A stretch of 64,000 nucleotides of DNA. It comes from Calditrichia bacterium (GTDB taxonomy: Bacteria > Calditrichota > Calditrichia > RBG-13-44-9 > J075). Shown piece by piece: positions 44,975-53,684 of the stretch; position 1 is the first letter of the stretch; each line of letters begins with the position of its first letter. A program made the translations under genes and the position numbers. The notes beneath the pieces were generated by a model. The model made no database searches. It was not told the origin of the DNA and saw only the letters and a list, made by a program, of their open reading frames with translations. Location: the NCBI GenBank assembly GCA_020635015.1, contig JACKAP010000002.1, positions 496,001-560,000 on the forward strand, read 5' to 3'.

Positions 44975-45994
44975 TCAGGACAGCGCGGTCAGTTTGACGG
45001 TCTTCTCCTTATTTTTGATCGAATGCTCCGACGCTTCCAGGATTTGCACCACCCGGTAGCCAAGGTACCCGTCGGAGACCGGCCGCTGCCGCTGCTCGAT
45101 ACAGTCGACAAAATGGTCCACTTCCAGGGCCAGCGCTTCGATCGGTTCGATCTTGGGACAGGTCATATCCCCGGTGCGATACTGGATCAGGGTATTGTAG
45201 ATTTGGTCCTGGGTTTGGATCACCTCGATCCCCTTATCGTAGATCTTGATCTTCTCGCTGGGCGAATTGTCATCCCACACGATCATCTGCCGGGAGCCGC
45301 CGATCAGGGTCTGGCGGATCTTCACCGGGGAAAGCCAGTTGACGTGGATATGGGCGATGATATTGTCGGGATAATACACCGTCAGGTAGGCCACGTCTTC
45401 CAGCCCGTTGCCCACGTGATCCGCGCCGTTGGCGGTGACGGCCTGGGCCGGCTGATTGATCACAAAATCCATGATGGAAATATCATGGGGTGCAAGGTCC
45501 CAGACCACATTAACGTCATGCTGGAACAGCCCCAGGTTCACCCGCACCGAGTCAAAATAATACAGGTCGCCGATGTCCCCCCCCTCCACCAGCTGCTTGA
45601 TCTTCCGCACCGCTCCGGTAAAAAGGAAGGTATGGTCGACCAGGATGGTCAGGTTTTTCTGTTCCGCCAGGTTGATCAGTTCCGCCGCCTGGGTGGAGGT
45701 GGAGGTCATGGGTTTCTCGATCATCACATGCTTGCCGGCCTCCAGGGCCTTTTTGGCAATCTCGAAGTGGGTAAATACCGGAGTACAGATCGCCACCACA
45801 TCGATCGCCGGATTGTTGATTAACTCCCGGTAATCGGTGGTGGTTTTGATGGTGGGGTAGATGGCGGCGATATAGTCCAGCCGCTCCTGTTTTAGATCCG
45901 AACAAGCGACCACTTTAGTACGTTTGTTGGCTGCAAAGTTCCGCACAATGTTGGGGCCCCAGTATCCGATTCCGACAACGCCGACATTCAACAT
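44975..45994 (-). CDS. Gfo/Idh/MocA-family sugar oxidoreductase (WbpB/WlbA-like)
   Basis: 339 residues from the ATG at 45994; GGAGAGG sits eight bases before it. NAD-dependent nucleotide-sugar dehydrogenase family. The Rossmann fold starts LNVGVVGIGYWGPNIVRNF, the catalytic EKPM lies in HVMIEKPMTSTSTQAA and the substrate loop is WDLAPHDISIMDFV. Paired with the aminotransferase directly upstream, the same pairing (oxidise at C3, then aminate) as in WbpB-WbpE for 3-amino sugars. Exact substrate inferred only. Confidence 0.88.
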   Translation of the reverse strand: MLNVGVVGIGYWGPNIVRNFAANKRTKVVACSDLKQERLDYIAAIYPTIKTTTDYRELINNPAIDVVAICTPVFTHFEIAKKALEAGKHVMIEKPMTSTSTQAAELINLAEQKNLTILVDHTFLFTGAVRKIKQLVEGGDIGDLYYFDSVRVNLGLFQHDVNVVWDLAPHDISIMDFVINQPAQAVTANGADHVGNGLEDVAYLTVYYPDNIIAHIHVNWLSPVKIRQTLIGGSRQMIVWDDNSPSEKIKIYDKGIEVIQTQDQIYNTLIQYRTGDMTCPKIEPIEALALEVDHFVDCIEQRQRPVSDGYLGYRVVQILEASEHSIKNKEKTVKLTALS

Positions 45995-46015
45995 AATCAT
46001 TACCTCTCCGTTTTA

Positions 46016-47119
46016 TCATTTCGAGACAAATTTATTAACCGCATTCACGACGTATTCGATCTGTTCGTCCTGCAATTCCGGGAACATCGGCAGGGAGATG
46101 ATTTCCTTCATCACCTTCTCGGTCACCGGGAAATCGCCTTCCCGGAAGCCCATATGAGCGTAGGCTTTCTGAAGATGAAGCGGATACTTGTAATGGTAGC
46201 CGTTGCCGATCCCCATTTCATTGAGGTAGGCGCTCAAGCCTTCCCGGTCTTTCACCCGGATCACGTAGAGGTGGTAGACATGCCGGGAATAGGGCATTTC
46301 TTTCGGGGTGATCACCCCCGGCACATCACGGAAAAGTTCGTTATAAACCGCGGCGGCGCGGCGGCGCCCGTCGGTCCAGGCCGGCAGGTGCTTCAGCTTC
46401 ACCGCCAGCACCGCGCCCTGGAATCCTTCCATGCGCATGTTGTGTCCTTCGATCTCGTGTTCGTATTTGATCCGGGAGCCGTGGTCGCGGTAGAGGCCGA
46501 CAAACTCCGCCACTGCCTCGGAATTGGTGGTTACCGCTCCGGCCTCACCGTAAGCGCCGAGGTTCTTTCCGGGATAGAAGGAAAAGGCGGCGGCGTCTCC
46601 CATGCTGCCGGCAGTGCGGCCCTTATACTGCGCGCCGTGGGCCTGGGCGGAATCTTCGACCACGTATAACCGGTGCTTGCGGGCGATCTCCAGGATCGGG
46701 TCCATGTCGGCCGGCTGGCCGTAAAGGTGGATCGGCACGATCATTTTAGTGCGCGGGGTGATGGCGGCGGCAACTTTTTCCGGATCGATATTATAGGAAT
46801 CAGCTTCGATGTCGGCAAAGACGATCTTCCCTCCCGCGGCGGTAATCGCTTCCGTGGTGGCAAAAAAGGTGTTGGGGGTGGTAATCACCTCGTCCCCCGG
46901 CCGGATCAGCGACTGGATCGCCAGTTGATCGGCAGCGGTGCCGTTGCTCACGCCAAGGGCATGTTTTACGCCGACAAACCGGGCAAAATCCTCCTCAAAC
47001 TTTTTTACAAAAGGTCCCAGCACAAAGCTGGTATTTTCGCAAACCGCCTCTAACTGGGGGAGAATCTCGTTGCGGATCGATTGATACTGGGCTTTCAGAT
47101 CGACGAATGGCACTTTCAT
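46016..47119 (-). CDS. DegT/DnrJ/EryC1/StrS aminotransferase (WbpE-like)
   Basis: 367 residues. PLP-dependent sugar aminotransferase. PLP lysine is in FYPGKNLGAYGEAGA, with VPIHLYGQPADMD and EDSAQAHGA as further family signatures and the N-terminal VPFVDLKAQYQSI. GAGGT precedes the ATG at 47119. Sits 22 bases before the oxidoreductase start. It is a paralogue of the aminotransferase at 48319-49428, about 2.3 kb upstream. Confidence 0.93.
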   Translation of the reverse strand: MKVPFVDLKAQYQSIRNEILPQLEAVCENTSFVLGPFVKKFEEDFARFVGVKHALGVSNGTAADQLAIQSLIRPGDEVITTPNTFFATTEAITAAGGKIVFADIEADSYNIDPEKVAAAITPRTKMIVPIHLYGQPADMDPILEIARKHRLYVVEDSAQAHGAQYKGRTAGSMGDAAAFSFYPGKNLGAYGEAGAVTTNSEAVAEFVGLYRDHGSRIKYEHEIEGHNMRMEGFQGAVLAVKLKHLPAWTDGRRRAAAVYNELFRDVPGVITPKEMPYSRHVYHLYVIRVKDREGLSAYLNEMGIGNGYHYKYPLHLQKAYAHMGFREGDFPVTEKVMKEIISLPMFPELQDEQIEYVVNAVNKFVSK

Positions 47120-47217
47120 AAGAACCTCGAGGTTTTTTTAATTGAATATGTTTATGAAATCAATTTCCGCCTCTTGTGATAAAATTCTTAATATAAGCGA
47201 AACCGCAATACGAATCC

Positions 47218-48255
47218 TTATTTTAATTTTTTTACCTTAAACAGGGTGAGGGTGCCAAGAAAAAAGCCCAGGCCGTAGGCAAAGTGCATGACGAAGAACG
47301 CCCAGACCAGGTAGGGGAAATAGCGGATGTCCTGCCGCCAGGCGACACGCAGCGCAGCGCCCAGATTCCCTGCCAGATAAATTCCCCAGAAGCCGGCCAG
47401 CAGCAGCGGCGGCAGTCCCAGCAGAATCAGCAGCGGCCCCAGCAGCGCCGCGGCGGCGAACAGGAACGGCACCAGATGGCGCAACAGGAGTGAGCTGGGA
47501 TATTTTCGGATAATATCGAGCTTGTAGAAACCGGCATCAAATTGCCGCCGCCAGAGATTTTTAAAAGTGGCGCGGGAAAAATAATACACCCGGATGTCCG
47601 GGGAGAACACCATCTTGCCGAATTTACGCACGATCTGATAGTTATATTCCCAATCCTCTCCCCGCTTGATCTCCTCATTGATCGGCGGCACGGCATCGAC
47701 CACCGACTTGCGGTAGGTGCCGAAGTTGATGGTTTCCACCCGGCACTTTTCCCGTGCATAGCGGTAACGGGCATTCCCCACCCCAAACGGGTGGTTAAAG
47801 GCACTGGCGATCGCCTTACTCTTGAAATCTTCTCCGATCGCCTGTACGATGCCGCCGGCACAGGGGGTGTCCTCCGCTTCCAGGATCGAGACATTCTTTT
47901 CCAGAAAATCTGCCTCCACATAGGCATGTCCCCCCATCATCACCACATACTCACCCCGGGCTTTTTTAAAACCCAGATTCCAGCCGGCGGCAGCCACCTT
48001 GCGGGGATTGTCGATCAGCTGTACCCGGGGATATTGCTGAGCGATCTGGAGGAGATATTCTTTACTCCCATCGGTGCTGCCGCCGTCATAGCATAATATT
48101 TCGTAGCAGTCGTCAGGGTAGGTTTGATTCAACAGGCTATCGAGACATTTTTCGATGTACCCTTTTTCATTAAGAAGGGCAATCACGACCGTAACAAAAG
48201 GACGTTTAGAAGATGTCGGTTCCCCGTATCCGGCTCCGATACCGACATTCAGCAT
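47218..48255 (-). CDS. ExoA-like GT2 glycosyltransferase with an oxidoreductase-derived N-terminus
   Basis: 345 residues from the ATG at 48255, preceded by GAGGAG seven bases upstream. The core is a GT2 enzyme (VTVVIALLNEKGYIEKCLDSL, YDGGSTDGS, AYVEADFLEKN, GEDWEYNYQI) with two or three C-terminal membrane helices, as in the ExoA succinoglycan transferases. The first 13 codons read MLNVGIGAGYGEP, very like the start of the oxidoreductase at 45994 (MLNVGVVGIGYWGP), and the DNA is similar too. This looks like a gene-fusion scar (see findings). A longer start at 48312 is possible but has no ribosome site. Confidence 0.85.
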   Translation of the reverse strand: MLNVGIGAGYGEPTSSKRPFVTVVIALLNEKGYIEKCLDSLLNQTYPDDCYEILCYDGGSTDGSKEYLLQIAQQYPRVQLIDNPRKVAAAGWNLGFKKARGEYVVMMGGHAYVEADFLEKNVSILEAEDTPCAGGIVQAIGEDFKSKAIASAFNHPFGVGNARYRYAREKCRVETINFGTYRKSVVDAVPPINEEIKRGEDWEYNYQIVRKFGKMVFSPDIRVYYFSRATFKNLWRRQFDAGFYKLDIIRKYPSSLLLRHLVPFLFAAAALLGPLLILLGLPPLLLAGFWGIYLAGNLGAALRVAWRQDIRYFPYLVWAFFVMHFAYGLGFFLGTLTLFKVKKLK

Positions 48256-48318
48256 AACATTCTCCTCTTCCGCTTCATTAGGTTTATCCGTTACCATCCG
48301 CGGCCGCTCCACCGACCC

Positions 48319-49428
48319 TCAGCTTGCTCCCATAAAGGAGCGAATCTTCTCCACGACGTAATCCTGCTGCTCCCGGGAGAGTTCCGGGAACATTGGCAAG
48401 GAAAGAATTTGATCCTGATAGGCGGCGGCCACCGGGATATCATCGCGGGAAACCCCCAGATAGTGATACGCCGGCAGCAGGGGCAGTGCGGTGGGGTAAT
48501 GAACAGCGGTTTCGATGCCCTGTTCCGCCAGGAAGGCCCGGAGGGCCTCCCGGCGTCCGCTGCGGATCACGTAGAGGTGGAAGATATGCTCATGCTCCCG
48601 CCGAATGACCGGGATCTCCACCCCCTCAACCCCCGCCAGCAACTGGTTATATCGCCGGGCATGCTCATAACGCTGCCGGTTCCAATCGTGGATGTGAGGC
48701 AGTTTGGCGGAGAGAATCGCCGCCTGCAGCCCGTCGAGCCGGCTGTTGATGCCTTCGATCTGGTGCTGATGTTTCTTCAGGGCGCCGTGATTGGCAAACA
48801 TGCGCATGCGGGCTGCCAGCTCCTCGTTCTGAGTGATGATCGCTCCGGCGTCGCCGTAAGCCCCGAGATTTTTGCCGGGGTAGAAGCTGAAGGTGGCGAT
48901 GTCGCCGAAGGTTCCGACCCTCCGGCCGCCGTAGGTTACGAAATGCGCCTGGGCGCAATCTTCGATTAAGTGCAGCCCCTGCGCCCGGCAGATGGCTGCA
49001 ATCTGATCTATCTCGGCCGGCTGCCCGTAAAGGTGCACCGGAATCACCGCTTTGGTGCGAGGGGAGATTTTGGCGGTGATCTGCCCGGCATCGATGGTAT
49101 AGGTATCAGGATCGATATCCACGAACACCGGCGTGGCCCCGGCCTGGGTGATGGTTTCCGAGGTGGAGATCCAACTGTTGGCGACCGTGATCACCTCATC
49201 CCCGGCGCCGATCCCCAGCGCCTTCAGAGCGATATAGATCGCATCAGTGCCATTTCCCACACCGAGACAATGAGCAACCCCATACGCTTCGGCAAAGGCT
49301 TGTTCGAATGCCTTGACATATTTCCCTTTGATAAAGGCCGTATCCTTAATGACACTGGCGATCGCCGCATCGATTGCCGGTTGAATCGCATGATATTGCG
49401 CTTTCAGGTCAACAAACGGTACCCGCAT
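48319..49428 (-). CDS. DegT/DnrJ/EryC1/StrS aminotransferase (second copy)
   Basis: 369 residues. Sugar aminotransferase with PLP lysine in FYPGKNLGAYGDAGA, VPVHLYGQPAEID and EDCAQAHFV. N-terminus VPFVDLKAQYHAI is nearly the same as its paralogue at 46016-47119, so the two probably arose by duplication. It is followed by the glycosyltransferase with the oxidoreductase-like 5' stub. Substrate is likely a 3- or 4-keto nucleotide sugar. Confidence 0.93.
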   Translation of the reverse strand: MRVPFVDLKAQYHAIQPAIDAAIASVIKDTAFIKGKYVKAFEQAFAEAYGVAHCLGVGNGTDAIYIALKALGIGAGDEVITVANSWISTSETITQAGATPVFVDIDPDTYTIDAGQITAKISPRTKAVIPVHLYGQPAEIDQIAAICRAQGLHLIEDCAQAHFVTYGGRRVGTFGDIATFSFYPGKNLGAYGDAGAIITQNEELAARMRMFANHGALKKHQHQIEGINSRLDGLQAAILSAKLPHIHDWNRQRYEHARRYNQLLAGVEGVEIPVIRREHEHIFHLYVIRSGRREALRAFLAEQGIETAVHYPTALPLLPAYHYLGVSRDDIPVAAAYQDQILSLPMFPELSREQQDYVVEKIRSFMGAS

Positions 49429-49500
49429 CCGTCACCTCTCGCCGTAATAAATTGCCGGTTTATGCTTAGACATTTTTATTAGCCTGCAAATTTGTTCAAC

Positions 49501-50103
49501 TCAGTTGTAATCGGGAATATCCGTGATGTTTTTAATGAATTTGGCCGGATTGCCCGCAACCACCCAATTGGCGTCCACATCCCGGGTCACCACGCTTCCG
49601 GCGCCCACCAGGCTGTTTTCCCCGATGGTAACCCCCGGCAGCAGGGTCGAATTCGCCCCAATTTTGGCATGCCGGCCGACATGGGCGCCCTTCAACTGGG
49701 CCTTGACATTTTTGCCCAGGGGATAATTGGCGTTGGTGATCACCACATTGGGGCCAATCCAGCAGCCCTCCGCCAGGACGGTAAATTCGGGGATAAAGAC
49801 ATTGGAATGGCAGCGGACGTTGTCGGCAAATTGGATGTGGTGCTCGATCACGGAGTTGGTGCCGATGCTGACATGATCACCGATCTCATTCTGCTCCCGG
49901 ATAAACACATGATGCCCGGTCTGAAAGTGGGTGCCGATAACATTGCCGGCATAAATGACCGTGTGGCTGCGGATCACCGAATTACTGCCGATCACCGTTT
50001 TCAATTCCCCCTCCCGGTATCCCCGGGGGGGCAAGCCGATGATACAAAAATCCTCGATGATCACATTCTCACCGAGTTCGACGTTGGGATAGATTTTTTT
50101 CAT
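49501..50103 (-). CDS. hexapeptide-repeat acyltransferase (WbpD-like)
   Basis: 200 residues of left-handed beta-helix repeats ([LIV]GxxxxI pattern, for example VIGSNSVIRSHTVIYAGNVIG and IGPNVVITNANYPLGKN) with the terminal signature SLVGAGSVVTRDVDANWVVAGNPAKFI. Such enzymes acetylate amino-sugar nucleotides using acetyl-CoA. Its place next to the aminotransferases and oxidoreductases fits the WbpD step (N-acetylation of a 3-amino sugar). Starts 78 bases after the oxidoreductase stop. Confidence 0.85.
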   Translation of the reverse strand: MKKIYPNVELGENVIIEDFCIIGLPPRGYREGELKTVIGSNSVIRSHTVIYAGNVIGTHFQTGHHVFIREQNEIGDHVSIGTNSVIEHHIQFADNVRCHSNVFIPEFTVLAEGCWIGPNVVITNANYPLGKNVKAQLKGAHVGRHAKIGANSTLLPGVTIGENSLVGAGSVVTRDVDANWVVAGNPAKFIKNITDIPDYN

Positions 50104-50181
50104 CCGTTTTTTCCCTGAATAAGATTCTTAAGAAGATTTGTCCCGCCGGCCAGGATTCCGAATCCATAAGCAATCGGCACC

Positions 50182-51258
50182 TCAGCCATTTTTCATACCT
50201 AACTTGCATTTTTGCGGCTTGAATCTCAGGGAAACTTCCCGGCCGGTTTCTGCCGATTCATAGATGGCGTTGATTAATTCCAGCGATTTCCGGCCTTCCA
50301 ATCCATCGACAATCGCTTTATCACGATGCAAAATGACCTCAATGACATTCTGCAGATATTGACGATGACCGAAACCGTATACGTCCGGAGGATTCTGCCG
50401 GTATTCTGCCAGCACGTCTTCGTCGCCGGGCTGTTGATCCACGAAATTCCATACTTTCATCTCATTCATCGCAAAGCCGCCGATTTCCACGGTCCCCCGT
50501 TCGCCCAGAATGCTGATGGAGCCTTCCAGGTCCTTCGGCCGGGTGGCGGTCGTCGCTTCAATAATACCCAGCGCTCCGTTGCGGAACTTGAGAATCGCCA
50601 CCCCGGTATCCTCCACTTCGATATCCACCAGCCGGGTGGCAGTCTTGGCGATCACGCTCTCCACATCGCCCATCATCCATTCCAGCAGATCGATATGGTG
50701 GGAAGCCTGGTTGGTCAAGACCCCCCCATCCCAGGCCCAGGTGCCGCGCCAACTGTCCTGATCGTAATAAGCCTGGGGGCGGCACCAGCGCACCCGTACC
50801 GAACCGAGCACCAATTTGCCGAAACGATGGGATTCGATGGCTTCCCGCAATTTTTGCACCGGGTAATTATACCGGTTCTGCTTCACAACAAAAAGCTTGA
50901 CCCCGGACTCGTCGCAGGCGCGGATCATTTTATCCGAGTCATCCAGCGCCAGCGCCATCGGTTTTTCAACCACCACATGTTTTTTATAGCGGGCAACCTC
51001 GACCGCACATTCGGCATGGTGCCCGCTGGGGGTCAGGATTAAGACCACGTCGATTTCCGGATGTGCTGCCAGCATTTCATGGTAGTCGGTATAAGCGGCA
51101 ACCCGGTATTTTTCCTTTTGCCGGGCCGCCCGTTCTTCGATCGTATCACAGACCGCCACCAGCTTTGCTTGCTCAAGTTCCTGCAATAACGGCAAATGCC
51201 GCTTTTCCGCAATCCGCCCGCAGCCGATTACGGCAAAGTTTAATTGTTTTGCGCTCAT
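50182..51258 (-). CDS. Gfo/Idh/MocA-family sugar oxidoreductase (second copy)
   Basis: 358 residues from the ATG at 51258 (GGACAAT upstream). Rossmann start NFAVIGCGRIAEKRHLPLL, the EKPMALALDDSDKM loop and the substrate region TWAWDGGVLTNQASHHIDLLEWMMGD. The latter is typical of WbpB/BplA-like 3-dehydrogenases. Differs considerably from the oxidoreductase at 44975, so two distinct oxidation steps or two sugars are likely. Confidence 0.9.
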   Translation of the reverse strand: MSAKQLNFAVIGCGRIAEKRHLPLLQELEQAKLVAVCDTIEERAARQKEKYRVAAYTDYHEMLAAHPEIDVVLILTPSGHHAECAVEVARYKKHVVVEKPMALALDDSDKMIRACDESGVKLFVVKQNRYNYPVQKLREAIESHRFGKLVLGSVRVRWCRPQAYYDQDSWRGTWAWDGGVLTNQASHHIDLLEWMMGDVESVIAKTATRLVDIEVEDTGVAILKFRNGALGIIEATTATRPKDLEGSISILGERGTVEIGGFAMNEMKVWNFVDQQPGDEDVLAEYRQNPPDVYGFGHRQYLQNVIEVILHRDKAIVDGLEGRKSLELINAIYESAETGREVSLRFKPQKCKLGMKNG

Positions 51259-51353
51259 ATTGTCCAACACCCTTTCCCAAACTGATTGACGATTTCGATC
51301 ATTAAATCCTGTGGCATCCCCACGGAACTTTAATTAATCTATAGCATCAGGGT

Positions 51354-52493
51354 TCATTTTGTCAATTCTGATACCGCATTTATTATTTTTTCCCCTTCCT
51401 TTTCCCAATTATATGCCTGCTCAACCAGCGCTTTCCCCCTGATGCCCATTTCTCTCCGCTGCGCTTCATCGGCAACGATCTCCTCCATGGCGGCGGCGAT
51501 AGCCTGAATATTCTGCGGATCCACACACTTCCCGCAATCGGCGGCATCCACCACCTCCCGGAAATTCTTGAAATCGGAGGCGATCACCGGCACTCCCAAC
51601 CCCAGGTATTCGAACAGCTTCAGGGGCAAACTGCGCAAAAAATTATAGGTCGGCTGATGCAGGGACATGCCGGCCTTCGAGGCGCGCACCAAGCCGGGAA
51701 CCTCTTTAAAAGGCACTCTCCCCAACATATCCACGTCCGCTTTCAGATCCAGCTCGCCGATCAAGTTCTCTATTTCAAGCTGATAATCGGCGGAATAAAA
51801 AGGGCCGGCCAAGATCAACCGATAACCGCTGATTCGTTTGCGAAAAAGGGCGAATGCCTTGACGAGTTGGGTAATGCCGCGGTCCGGCCCCATGCTGCCG
51901 ACAAAAACGAATTGATTTTTAACCTGATCCGGCGGCAGCGGATCGGCCAGGGTCAACAGCGGCACATTCCGCACCAATAGCTGCGCCGGCCGGCGGTACT
52001 GTTGATAGTGGAGGCCGATATCGGGCACGGCATACCAGATCATATCGGTAAAAAGGAAAGCGAATTTCTCAAACCCGATATATCCCCAGGCCAGAAGATG
52101 GCGGAACGGCTTTGGCAGCCAGGCGGTCTCTTTGAGCGAACCGTGATAGTTTTCGTGAATATCATAGATTATTTTTCCGCGCTTCAATATTTTAATGAGC
52201 GGAATCATCGTCATCAGTTCCGGGTCGTGAAAGATGTAGACATCTGCAGCGCCGCGGTATAACCGGGTTAACAAGATCAGCCAGTTTTTGATCCGGCTGA
52301 TCTTACTTTTCCAGATCGGCAAACCGATGATTTTTAAATTTTCGTGAATCGTCTGTTCGCGAAACGGCGCGCAGATAAACAGCGTCACCTCAAACGCTTT
52401 CGCCAGGCTGGCCGCCTGGCGGTGAAAGATGCGCGCGTCATCATGCTGGTGTACTGTGCTGCAAACCGCTATTTTCAACTTTTGCATCCGCAT
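51354..52493 (-). CDS. GT4-family glycosyltransferase
   Basis: 379 residues, retaining GT-B fold. N-terminal domain with CSTVHQHDDARIFHRQA and DIHENYHGSLKETAWLP, C-terminal donor domain with FVFVGSMGPDRGI and the EX7E-like stretch PLKLFEYLGLGVPVIASDF. Overlaps the gene before it by 53 bases, so a start at 52487 is also possible. Likely adds one sugar of the repeat unit at the cytoplasmic side. Confidence 0.88.
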   Translation of the reverse strand: MRMQKLKIAVCSTVHQHDDARIFHRQAASLAKAFEVTLFICAPFREQTIHENLKIIGLPIWKSKISRIKNWLILLTRLYRGAADVYIFHDPELMTMIPLIKILKRGKIIYDIHENYHGSLKETAWLPKPFRHLLAWGYIGFEKFAFLFTDMIWYAVPDIGLHYQQYRRPAQLLVRNVPLLTLADPLPPDQVKNQFVFVGSMGPDRGITQLVKAFALFRKRISGYRLILAGPFYSADYQLEIENLIGELDLKADVDMLGRVPFKEVPGLVRASKAGMSLHQPTYNFLRSLPLKLFEYLGLGVPVIASDFKNFREVVDAADCGKCVDPQNIQAIAAAMEEIVADEAQRREMGIRGKALVEQAYNWEKEGEKIINAVSELTK

Positions 52494-53643
52494 TCAATAA
52501 TCCGTGGTAAATTTCTTTCAGCTTCGCTTCCTCAACATCCCAGTTATACCGGTTCTGAAAAGCGGCCCGCCCGTTTTGGCCCATCTCCGCCCGCAAATGG
52601 TCATCACTCAGCAGCTTCCGGACGGCGCTTTCAATCCGGTCGAGATCTCCCGGATTCACCGCAATACCGCATTTGATCTCGTTGAGTATATTAACCGTCT
52701 CCGGCAAATTGCTGGCGATGATCGGCAAACCGGCCTTCATAAAATTAAACAGTTTATTGGGAGGGCCGGCCAGCAGGTTGTTGGGGGTATATTGGTAGAG
52801 ATAGATACCGATTTTAGATTTGACATGGAATTCGTACAGCCGGGAATAAGGCTGCCATCCGCTAACCGTAATATTTTGCTCCAATCGATTCTCGCGAATA
52901 AATTTCTCGGCCCATTCCTTCGAAGGGCCTTTTTGTATCTCACCTAAAATCAGCAGCTTGAAGTCATCCCGCTCGGCTTTTAACCGTTTAACCAGCTCAA
53001 ACAGTATTTTCTGACCCCGCTCCAGGTTCATGAAGCCTTCGAAGCATAAGTCATATTCTTTTTCGGTCGACGAACTGCGAGCCTTCGCTGCGGCCTCAAG
53101 GTGGGGCACATTGTAGATAATGGTGGTTGCTTTCAGGGGAAACATAATCTGGTAATAACTGCGTTCGATCGAATTTGCCGTAATAATATGATCGCAGTGT
53201 TTGAGCATCCATTTCTCATAGCGCACAAATATAAATCTAAAGAACGGCCGGATGAGCGCCGGCATCCGCGAGGCAAAATACCCCAGGAAAAATTCATGAC
53301 AGTCGAACACCAGTTTTACCGGGGATGAACGCCGGCCCCACCTTTTAAGCAGGTAGCCGATAAACAGGGAGACATCGATTTCATGACAATGATAAACCTC
53401 CGCCTGGCTTGCTTTGCTTTGGCGGTAGGTGTGGATAATCGTGCTGATCTTTCGAAAAGGCCCCGGCGCCTTTTGAAAAAAGCGGAAAAAGACGCCGTGG
53501 TCTTCCTCCGGCATTGGGCCTTGCGGAACCACAATATCGACATCATATCCCATTTTTTTTAAGGATCGTGCTTCCTTTTCAAAAATTCTCGGGTCACCGG
53601 GCAGATGCCGGGTGGTGATCATACAAACTTTCAGGTTATCCAT
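52441..53643 (-). CDS. GT4-family glycosyltransferase
   Basis: 400 residues, GT-B fold. N-terminal TTRHLPGDPRIFEKEARSL, DCHEFFLGYFA and a donor domain with LCFEGFMNLERGQK and PNKLFNFMKAGLPIIASNLP. Similar start to the next gene (HLPGDPRIFEKEA against HQHDDARIFHRQA), suggesting the two are related. Both sit in the polysaccharide operon. Confidence 0.88.
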   Translation of the reverse strand: MDNLKVCMITTRHLPGDPRIFEKEARSLKKMGYDVDIVVPQGPMPEEDHGVFFRFFQKAPGPFRKISTIIHTYRQSKASQAEVYHCHEIDVSLFIGYLLKRWGRRSSPVKLVFDCHEFFLGYFASRMPALIRPFFRFIFVRYEKWMLKHCDHIITANSIERSYYQIMFPLKATTIIYNVPHLEAAAKARSSSTEKEYDLCFEGFMNLERGQKILFELVKRLKAERDDFKLLILGEIQKGPSKEWAEKFIRENRLEQNITVSGWQPYSRLYEFHVKSKIGIYLYQYTPNNLLAGPPNKLFNFMKAGLPIIASNLPETVNILNEIKCGIAVNPGDLDRIESAVRKLLSDDHLRAEMGQNGRAAFQNRYNWDVEEAKLKEIYHGLLNADAKVENSGLQHSTPA

Positions 53644-53684
53644 GTTTCAGCATTTCCAGTCTATGGGCATCCGGGGCAGTTGAC

